From assembly GCA_016194835.1 (NCBI GenBank), contig JACQAU010000011.1, forward strand, positions 1 through 11,941: 11,941 nt of DNA. The letters are read 5' to 3'. The notes beneath the pieces were generated by a model. It was not told the origin of the DNA, ran no database searches, and worked only from the letters and a program-made list of their open reading frames with translations. Shown here piece by piece: positions 7,317-11,941 of this stretch (within the stretch, counting starts at the first letter, position 1; every line of letters starts with the position of its first letter). The stretch is from Deltaproteobacteria bacterium (GTDB taxonomy: Bacteria > Bdellovibrionota > UBA1018). Position numbers and translations under genes: made by a program.

Positions 7317-7471
7317 GAGGGAGGGCCTTGGGAAGGACAGGATGTCCGAGTCCAATGGACGGGACGACAAAGGGTCCCAGAGGCACTTCGAGGCCAGGAT
7401 TGGCCGAGAAGACCAGTTGTCCAGAGGACAACCAAAACCAGGATGGTTTTGCCGGTGCCGCGCCATCACGA
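7317..7471 (+). ncRNA. GC-rich multi-hairpin core, possible structured RNA
   Basis: This 155-bp core is about 60% G+C (hand count 93/155) in an AT-rich neighbourhood and is packed with hairpins. Stems on the + strand: 7335-7339/7343-7347 (loop GGA); 7350-7353/7357-7360 (loop AAT); 7361-7365/7374-7378; 7392-7396/7401-7405 (loop GGAT), extended by tandem G-A pairs and 7386-7389/7408-7411; 7416-7422/7426-7432 (loop AGA); 7433-7440/7444-7451 (8 bp, loop GGA). CAGGAT occurs at three hairpin tips (from 7338, 7395 and 7439), as in CsrB/RsmZ-type RNAs that sequester CsrA. Only the + strand carries GGA in the loops. No promoter was identified; it may be transcribed as the 3' end of the upstream mRNA. 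The hairpins are visible; the CsrA link is inference. A non-autonomous mobile element is the main alternative. Confidence 0.5.
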
Positions 7472-7522
7472 ATGAAATAATTTAAAATAGTCTATTAAAA
7501 AATTAATGTTCCAGTGTACTAG
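7472..7522 (+). repeat. Right arm of long inverted repeat
   Basis: This 51-bp arm pairs with 7261-7316 (46 of 47 aligned positions), so the whole 7261-7522 element can fold into one long stem capped by the GC-rich core. Its outer end contains the TAG stop codon (7521-7519) of the minus-strand anti-sigma gene. Confidence 0.95.
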
Positions 7523-8448
7523 ACCTGAGAAAGCCAAATGACAACTCTTGCTATTCCGTTAGCTTGTGCTCTTTTTACTTTATTTTTATACCAAGTAAAT
7601 GTGTTTTGTATGTTGGTATCACTTGCGGTATCTGTATTTTTTGGGAAAAACATAGTTAGGTGGTTTTTTATTTTTTCAGCAAGTTCTTGAGTGACCTGTA
7701 AGTCAAACTGTATACCACCTGGAGCTTCGATACCCCCTGTGCCATGAGTTTGCGAAGAAATTTTAAGCTCTGTAAAAAGCTTTAAAATTTTTAGACGCAT
7801 TTCATGTGGGCTATCTGTTTTTATATGAAATCTCCAAATTTCTTGTGCTATGTTTTCTTTTTGTATATTATTTGTTTCAGAATCATTTTCATCTAATTCA
7901 CCTAAAAAAGCTTCATCTGGTTCCTTTTGTACAGCAGTTGTTAAGTTTCCACGTGTGAGTGGTAGTGACTGTTGTTGGCTTGCTTCATTATCGTTTTTTT
8001 GAGTGTTTTCTTGGGATTCTTCTTCAAGCTTTAATGAAAAAGGATCCAAAACACCTCGATTTTGATTTTTTTCTCTTTCATAAAGAGATTTTAACTTTGG
8101 AGTAAGTGTAATTAAGAAAAAGGCAACTACAAAAAAGAGGATTCCCTTGGTCCCTGCGCGAATGTACCAGGGGGTTTTTTGCCAATATGTTTTTCCTTTG
8201 TGAGAAAAAAACTCTTGGGGGATGCTGTGTAGCAAATGTGTCAATGGTTCTTTTCTGAGTTGAGCAGGTAGAATTTCTCTTTTTTGTTGTGAAAGAGTAG
8301 AAAAAATCACAAGTGCATGATCGTAATGTTTTTGACAGGTGGCACATTTTTTAAGGTGTTCGTCATTTTTGATTTTGTTCTCGCCCTTTAGTGTGCCGTC
8401 AAGTAAATTAGAGAGCTGATTGTTCCACTCAAAGCAGTTAATGCTCAT
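7519..8448 (-). CDS. Transmembrane zinc-motif anti-sigma factor
   Basis: Predicted to hold its partner sigma factor inactive at the inner membrane. From the ATG at 8448 the product is 309 aa. Residues 1-40 form a zf-HC2 (ZAS) motif: Cys5, then His31-x3-Cys35-x2-Cys38. One membrane helix lies at about 102-121 (GILFFVVAFFLITLTP). A long acidic/Gln-rich periplasmic linker follows. The C-terminal domain, from about residue 200, has a pattern resembling DUF4349-type regions (TDSPHEMRLKILKLF, then GGIQFDLQV). The start overlaps the sigma stop as ATGA, with GGGA 6 bases upstream. A longer start at 8466 (+6 aa) would overlap by 22 bp and is less likely. The stop codon lies inside the inverted-repeat element. 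The periplasmic part may sense envelope state. Confidence 0.8.
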   Translation of the reverse strand: MSINCFEWNNQLSNLLDGTLKGENKIKNDEHLKKCATCQKHYDHALVIFSTLSQQKREILPAQLRKEPLTHLLHSIPQEFFSHKGKTYWQKTPWYIRAGTKGILFFVVAFFLITLTPKLKSLYEREKNQNRGVLDPFSLKLEEESQENTQKNDNEASQQQSLPLTRGNLTTAVQKEPDEAFLGELDENDSETNNIQKENIAQEIWRFHIKTDSPHEMRLKILKLFTELKISSQTHGTGGIEAPGGIQFDLQVTQELAEKIKNHLTMFFPKNTDTASDTNIQNTFTWYKNKVKRAQANGIARVVIWLSQV

Positions 8449-8933
8449 TGTGTTTCCCAAATCCATTCTTCTAGTGTCCTATAAGCCATTTGTCTTTGAG
8501 TCTTAAGTGAGTCTTCGGGTGTATTCATGGCAGCGGTAATCTCAGGATATGGCAGACCATGTTTATCTCTTATGAGCAATAAGAACATATCAGCGAACGG
8601 TAATCTATGGAAATATGAATCAAATTGATTAATTTTATCATTTAGACTCAAATAAGTGTCTAGCATTATTTGTTCTGCTGGAGTTAGTTTTTTTATATTT
8701 TTCTGATACGCAAAACCAAGTTTTTCATATGCAATTTTTAAAACAAATGCACGTTTGTAATCAAAATAAGGATTTGCTTTCAATTCATGCTTAATTTCTT
8801 TCATGGTTGTTTTAAAGGCTACTTGCCCAAGAGAACTTGACCATAAAATATTAACGCAAATATCATAGATGAGGTCACCGTAGAGTTCTAGGATATTTTC
8901 AAACCTTTTCGTGTTTTTTTGTGCTAGTGCCAC
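8445..8933 (-). CDS. Divergent ECF-like RNA polymerase sigma factor
   Basis: A 162-residue protein with the two-part layout of ECF sigma factors. Region 2-like residues (about 10-70) are poorly conserved and lack the usual D-x-x-Q-E-x-F motif, showing SLGQVAFKTTM instead. Region 4 (about 108-158) is clearer: RLPFADMFLLLIRDKHGLPYPEIT, then DSLKTQRQMAYRTLEEW, fitting the helix-turn-helix that reads the -35 element. Adjacency and ATGA overlap with a ZAS anti-sigma gene support the assignment strongly. The start is GTG; an in-frame TGA lies five codons upstream, so it is the earliest possible start. I see no good ribosome binding site. Because region 2 is divergent, promoter melting should be tested rather than assumed. 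Confidence 0.7.
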   Translation of the reverse strand: MALAQKNTKRFENILELYGDLIYDICVNILWSSSLGQVAFKTTMKEIKHELKANPYFDYKRAFVLKIAYEKLGFAYQKNIKKLTPAEQIMLDTYLSLNDKINQFDSYFHRLPFADMFLLLIRDKHGLPYPEITAAMNTPEDSLKTQRQMAYRTLEEWIWETQ

Positions 8934-9009
8934 TGTTATAGGTGATCAGATTTTTCCAAAAAAAGCAATAAATATAGAGGCTATACAAACGAGGTAGGTC
9001 TAATATTAA

Positions 9010-9828
9010 CTACTGCAACCCTAAGTAATAAACAGATTCTTTTCCAGCCTGTATATTGGTTTTAGGCTGTAAGCACTGATAGGTCGAGACAAGCCTGGGG
9101 CGTTTTGTAGACGTTGAAGTCTGCGTTGAATCAAAACGCACACTCGCCAAGGCAGGTGTTTCTGATTTAATCAGCAATCCGTAATGAGTAGTCTCTTTGT
9201 TAGAAATTAAAGTTTTAAAATAAGAGGTGACGTCAAATTCCAAGGTGCTGCCATTCACGCTGCCGGTGATGACTGCAAAACTAGAATCCAAATCTCCACC
9301 CTGCGTAACCCAACGTCCCTTTGATGAAAAGTGATGCGCTCTTTCCCAATTTGCACTTTGCCACCATGGTTTAGACAAAAGTCCCATGGATATTTTGCTG
9401 GTTAAGGATCCTTCTTGATTATCAGAAATATCAAAAACAAGTTTTGCGCTCGTTAAGCTTGTGCTATTTAGCGCCGCATCTTTACAACTTAATAAGTCTG
9501 CAATAATATCGATCAGAATCAGAAATGGCATGAGAGCAATCCCAGCAATTGGATTTTCGCTAAAAACTGCGTCAAAGTTTTCGGTCAAACTACGCTTTCC
9601 AGTTGGTAATTTAACGATAATTCTTTCTTCGCCACTTGCGGATTTTGAAATCTCAAGATAATTCAAAGCAGCATGGTTGGTTAAATCAGTAGAGCTAATA
9701 AAAGTATCTGTTTCAAGATAGTCGATCTGAGTGACTGTTCCTCCACAGCCAGAAAGTGCCATGAGCATTACCATGAGCATTACACTGAGGAGAACTGTTT
9801 TTATAAAAACGAATTTTTGCAGATACAT
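9010..9828 (-). CDS. Lipoprotein with DNRLRE-like domain
   Basis: Predicted lipid-anchored envelope protein of 272 aa. The signal peptide has an unusual Met/Leu/Val core (VMLMVMLMAL) and the lipobox LSGC with Cys28. The next residues are Gly-Gly, not Asp, so outer-membrane sorting is expected by the E. coli rule. A hydrophobic stretch at about 95-112 (IAGIALMPFLILIDIIADLL) is odd for such a protein. Residues from about 120 to 250 resemble DNRLRE domains, often found in surface and carbohydrate-associated proteins: SAKLVFDISDN, TLEFDVTSYF, YGLLIKSE and the closing KRPRLVSTY. The start is supported by GAGAGG five bases upstream. It lies 34 bp after the beta-barrel gene on the same strand, so the two are probably one operon. 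Confidence 0.7.
   Translation of the reverse strand: MYLQKFVFIKTVLLSVMLMVMLMALSGCGGTVTQIDYLETDTFISSTDLTNHAALNYLEISKSASGEERIIVKLPTGKRSLTENFDAVFSENPIAGIALMPFLILIDIIADLLSCKDAALNSTSLTSAKLVFDISDNQEGSLTSKISMGLLSKPWWQSANWERAHHFSSKGRWVTQGGDLDSSFAVITGSVNGSTLEFDVTSYFKTLISNKETTHYGLLIKSETPALASVRFDSTQTSTSTKRPRLVSTYQCLQPKTNIQAGKESVYYLGLQ
9760..9783. repeat. 12-bp tandem repeat in signal-peptide coding region
   Basis: Two identical 12-bp units (9760-9771 and 9772-9783, CATGAGCATTAC on the + strand) encode the VMLM-VMLM part of the DNRLRE-like lipoprotein's signal peptide. The unit is a multiple of three, so copy changes would lengthen or shorten the hydrophobic core without a frameshift. Confidence 0.9.
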
Positions 9829-9841
9829 ACATACCTCTCAT

Positions 9842-9865
9842 TAGATCTCTTTCAGATGAGATCTA
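9842..9865. promoter_or_regulatory. Intercistronic hairpin overlapping a stop codon
   Basis: A perfect 8-bp inverted repeat, TAGATCTC (9842-9849) and GAGATCTA (9858-9865), has an 8-nt loop. It lies between the beta-barrel gene and the lipoprotein gene, and its distal arm holds the barrel gene's TAG stop (9865-9863). On the + strand six T's follow (9866-9871), giving a terminator shape against antisense transcription. On the sense (minus) strand no T-run follows, so it may instead be an mRNA stability or processing hairpin. Confidence 0.45.
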
Positions 9866-10714
9866 TTTTTTCCACACTAATTTTATACCATAAAGATTTT
9901 TAGCCAGAAGGTAATTTTCTCCTAAAAACGGGGCTTGATAGTAATGTTCTTCAACATCTGCCAAGTTCAGGACAAACTGTCCATAGGCCCAGATTTCAAA
10001 TTCACCTAGTTCCAAACCTGCTCCAATCTGATAGCGCTGGGCATGGTGTTGTGAAATTCCAAAAGCAAATTCGCGTGAGGCAATGGCAGTTTTGCCAAGA
10101 AGGAAATAATCAAATTCTACTCTAGCCAACAGATTTAATGGCAAATTCAATTTTAATGAGGGTGAAATTAAAAAAGAGCCATAATGATCGATCGAAGTTT
10201 CTAAACTTTCTTGGTTTGATATGGTAGTTTTCGAAGGGGATAAAAGGGTTCCCTTTAGTTGAAACAATAATGATTCCAATTGATAAATAAATGATAAATA
10301 AACTTCGCTTGTCACCACCGAAAATTGTGAACTACGAAAGGGCTCTTTTGTTAAGACTTTTTGAGTAAAAATCCCAACTCCTATTTCAGATCTTAATTTC
10401 AGACCCCACTGAATCGCCAAACCGATGTCTCCGCCTATTATTGGTAATCCCACGTAGGGCGACACTTGAGCCTCTAGACCTAGAAGTAGATGGGAGCCTA
10501 AGTGAAATCGTGCAGAAAGGTCTATTCCGGGTTTAGTGTATTTGGAATCTATTCCTTCTGAAGCTGGTGGCGAAAACGTTTTTATGACGACGGGTGTGGA
10601 AATTGAAATTTCTTGTCGCGCATCAGCTTTCCTGGAGCTGGCAGATTCGTTGGCAAATATCTTTTGAGATATAATTTGAAAGATAAATAGCAAGAATATG
10701 ATAAAACGTTGCAT
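9863..10714 (-). CDS. Predicted outer-membrane beta-barrel protein
   Basis: No specific family recognised. The 283-residue product begins with a signal peptide (MQRFIIFLLFIFQII, likely cleavage after KIFA) and then shows repeated short amphipathic strands broken by turns. Examples are IDLSARFHLGSHLLLGLEAQ, LRSEIGVGIF, VYLSFIYQ, ARVEFDYFLL, YQIGAGLELG and FEIWAYGQFVLN. This is typical of outer-membrane porin-like barrels with about 8-12 strands. The last residues (LYGIKLVWKK) end in Lys rather than the usual aromatic residue. A start at 10753 would be possible, but ATG 10714 has AAAGGAG (10726-10720) five bases upstream and places the signal peptide at the very N-terminus. It precedes the DNRLRE-like lipoprotein gene on the same strand. 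Confidence 0.7.
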   Translation of the reverse strand: MQRFIIFLLFIFQIISQKIFANESASSRKADARQEISISTPVVIKTFSPPASEGIDSKYTKPGIDLSARFHLGSHLLLGLEAQVSPYVGLPIIGGDIGLAIQWGLKLRSEIGVGIFTQKVLTKEPFRSSQFSVVTSEVYLSFIYQLESLLFQLKGTLLSPSKTTISNQESLETSIDHYGSFLISPSLKLNLPLNLLARVEFDYFLLGKTAIASREFAFGISQHHAQRYQIGAGLELGEFEIWAYGQFVLNLADVEEHYYQAPFLGENYLLAKNLYGIKLVWKK

Positions 10715-10719
10715 CCAAA

Positions 10720-10726
10720 CTCCTTT
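10720..10726 (-). promoter_or_regulatory. Ribosome binding site deciding the barrel gene start
   Basis: AAAGGAG on the minus strand, 5 bases before the ATG at 10714. It rules in that start over the upstream ATG at 10753, which has no such site. Confidence 0.8.
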
Positions 10727-10741
10727 TGTAAAGATATATTT

Positions 10742-10866
10742 TTCTACAATCAAAGTAGTTTAGAGTCAATAGGTAACTCAGGACAAAAAAAATGGATCGT
10801 AATAGATGAGGTTCAAAGAATTCCCGGACTCCTCAACGATATCTTGAGCAACGTTGTAAAGAAAAA
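10742..10866 (+). pseudogene. Fragment of AAA/DUF4143-type ATPase
   Basis: A short open frame reads FYNQSSLESIGNSGQKKW, then IVIDEVQRIPGLLNDILSNV. The hydrophobic-IDEVQ-x-x-P-x-LL block is the Walker B segment of AAA_14/DUF4143 family ATPases. The Walker A region, the sensor region (usually TGSS after this block) and the C-terminal DUF4143 domain are all missing. After about 10866 the reading leaves the family. It therefore looks like a decayed remnant of a roughly 400-aa gene. It overlaps nothing essential but lies immediately upstream of the minus-strand barrel gene, where that gene's promoter must be. Confidence 0.6.
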
Positions 10867-10874
10867 ACGGTCCC

Positions 10875-11414
10875 CTATTCTTCAGGAATGTTAAGTTCTG
10901 ATTTTACATTTAAATATATACGCCAACGCTGTGGAGTAATGCTCAGATTAAATTGCAAAAACGCAGCAGGTAACCAATTTGGTTTATTTGGTTTTCGTAT
11001 TAAATGTAGACCAGCTTCTTGAGGAGTTCTGCCACCTTTGAGTTGATTGCAAAGTTTGCAGGCGGTAACGATATTTTCCCAACACTTTCTGCCTCCTTGT
11101 ACAATTGGAGTAATGTGATCGAGTGTTAGATTTGATTTGGGTTGTTTTTTACCACAATATTGACATGTGTGGTTATCTCTCAAAAAAACATTTGCTCTTG
11201 AAAAACGGATCATGTCCTTTTTTGTTTTAATAGGAATGTACTTTAAGAGTCTTAGCACTGCCGGAATTTTGATAGTAAATTTGATAGTTCTGACTTCTTG
11301 ATCAGATTCTTCGACCACTTCGACTTTACCTTGAAACAAAAGTTGTATGGCTCTTTGCCAGCTCACAACATGTAATGGCTCAAAACTGGCATTGAGAACT
11401 AAAGCATGGTTCAT
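10875..11414 (-). CDS. HNH endonuclease family protein
   Basis: A 179-residue protein of the common bacterial HNH group, starting MNHALVLNASFEPLHVVSW. The HNH domain (about 78-132) has zinc knuckles CQYC (84-87) and CKLC (119-122), catalytic Asp99-His100 in LTLDHI, Asn114 in WEN, and Asn123. A typical GGRTPQEAGL follows, and the C-terminal region is rich in aromatic residues. All key residues are present, so it should be active, but the target and role are unknown for most of this group. The ATG at 11414 follows AAGAGG with about 10 bases of spacing. No restriction or phage genes are nearby. It is divergent from the thioredoxin-like gene. Confidence 0.9.
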   Translation of the reverse strand: MNHALVLNASFEPLHVVSWQRAIQLLFQGKVEVVEESDQEVRTIKFTIKIPAVLRLLKYIPIKTKKDMIRFSRANVFLRDNHTCQYCGKKQPKSNLTLDHITPIVQGGRKCWENIVTACKLCNQLKGGRTPQEAGLHLIRKPNKPNWLPAAFLQFNLSITPQRWRIYLNVKSELNIPEE

Positions 11415-11433
11415 GCTAATATTACCTCTTCTT

Positions 11434-11463
11434 ATTATAGCTTATAAAAGAAACTTCTTGCAA
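11434..11463 (-). promoter_or_regulatory. Promoter of the HNH gene
   Basis: On the minus strand TTGCAA (11463-11458) and a perfect TATAAT (11439-11434) are separated by 18 bases, and the -10 box ends 19 bases before the HNH start codon. The untranslated leader would be very short. TTGCAA is its own reverse complement, so on the + strand it could also serve as -35 for a weaker TAAAAC (11481-11486) ahead of the thioredoxin-like gene. Confidence 0.5.
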
Positions 11464-11502
11464 CTTAGTGTTTAAACCCTTAAAACTGTGTATTAACAAG
11501 AA

Positions 11503-11941
11503 ATGTCAAAAAAGCATAGACCTCATATAGTTGGAGCTGTTTTATTAATAACAGGCGTAGTTTTTGCTTATTATTTATCTGATTGTCAAACTATGTCTGT
11601 TAAAAAGGCGCTCTTTCCTGGCAATCAGGTGCCTGATTTTGCTCTGAAGGATCAAGAGGGAAAAAATTGCCGACTCTATGATTTTAAAGAAAAAGTTATT
11701 GTTTTACATTTCTGGGCAAGTTGGTGTCCACCGTGCTTAGAAGAGTTGCCTGCTATGTTAAATTTTATAAACAATTATAAAACTAATGACACTTCTATGA
11801 AACTTCAATGGGTGTTTATAGAATACGACCAAAAATGGGATGATGCGTGGAAGGTAATACCGAATAAGAAATATCCTTCTCAAGTTACGCTACTTTTGGA
11901 TCCAACAAACAGTGTTGCTGCAAGGTTTGGAATATATAAGT
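11503..11941 (+). CDS. TlpA/ResA-like membrane-anchored thioredoxin (3' end outside window)
   Basis: The first 146 residues of a thiol-disulphide oxidoreductase of the TlpA/ResA/AhpC-TSA kind. The N-terminus (MSKKHRPH) and one hydrophobic segment (about 8-26) form a signal anchor that places the domain in the periplasm. A possible lipid-type Cys28 is not in a lipobox. From about residue 40 the fold is clear: GNQVPDFALKDQEGK, then VIVLHFWASWCPPCLEELP with the CPPC active site at 75-78, then a strand around VFIEYDQ. The cis-Pro loop lies beyond the window end. The likely role is reducing or supplying electrons to periplasmic thiols, for example in cytochrome c maturation, but the neighbours do not settle this. 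The ribosome binding site is weak (ACAAGAA). Confidence 0.9.
   Translation, partial: MSKKHRPHIVGAVLLITGVVFAYYLSDCQTMSVKKALFPGNQVPDFALKDQEGKNCRLYDFKEKVIVLHFWASWCPPCLEELPAMLNFINNYKTNDTSMKLQWVFIEYDQKWDDAWKVIPNKKYPSQVTLLLDPTNSVAARFGIYK

Noticed and set aside
7315..7485. Open + strand frame through the GC-rich core, starting at an ATG inside the left arm
   Set aside because: Nearly every base is part of a hairpin, composition is dictated by palindromes, and the protein resembles nothing known. Better explained as structured RNA or DNA.
7261..7522. Retron ncRNA, CRISPR array or integron attC
   Set aside because: No reverse transcriptase, cas or integrase gene nearby; no regularly spaced direct repeats; no attC core sites.

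Overview
The window comes from an AT-rich Gram-negative bacterium. The envelope genes (lipoproteins with lipoboxes, a signal-peptide beta-barrel protein, a TlpA-type thioredoxin) point to a diderm cell. The RpoA N-terminus (NWRDLIKP, then YGKFVA and PLERGFG) looks like that of the old deltaproteobacterial assemblage (Bdellovibrionota, Myxococcota and relatives). I would guess an AT-rich member of that group; species cannot be named from this sequence alone.

Region 1 (1-3956, + strand) is the conserved end of the spc/alpha ribosomal operon: map (5' end missing), rpmJ, rpsM, rpsK, rpsD, rpoA, rplQ. Spacing is tight and each gene has its own ribosome binding site. infA, often found between map and rpmJ, is absent. 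S11 has an N-terminal extension, and RpoA and L17 have long C-terminal tails. A 10-bp hairpin lies between rpsD and rpoA.

Region 2 (3957-5821) is accessory. It holds a tiny Cys-rich putative lipoprotein and a minus-strand membrane glycosyltransferase (GT39/PMT_2-like) broken into two frames with its middle apparently missing. A 280-bp AT-rich spacer follows.

Region 3 (5822-7522) has an orphan secreted protein of 475 aa carrying a perfect 27-bp internal tandem duplication. Downstream is the most unusual object in the window. About 50-bp inverted repeats (about 23% G+C in the left arm) enclose a 155-bp core of about 60% G+C made almost entirely of short hairpins. Three of these hairpins present CAGGAT at the tip. 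It lies between two convergent genes and supplies the stop codon of one of them. It could be a structured RNA of the CsrA/RsmA-sequestering type, a MITE-like palindromic element, or both.

Region 4 (7519-10714, minus strand) contains a divergent ECF-like sigma factor and a zinc-motif transmembrane anti-sigma factor coupled by an ATGA overlap. Upstream on the same strand are a DNRLRE-like lipoprotein and a predicted outer-membrane beta-barrel protein. These may form one envelope-related cluster, but co-regulation is inference.

Region 5 (10715-11941) holds a decayed fragment of an AAA/DUF4143-type ATPase, an intact HNH endonuclease-family gene (minus) with a recognisable promoter, and a divergent TlpA/ResA-like thioredoxin gene that runs off the right edge. 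No tRNA, rRNA, CRISPR array or intact transposase gene was seen.
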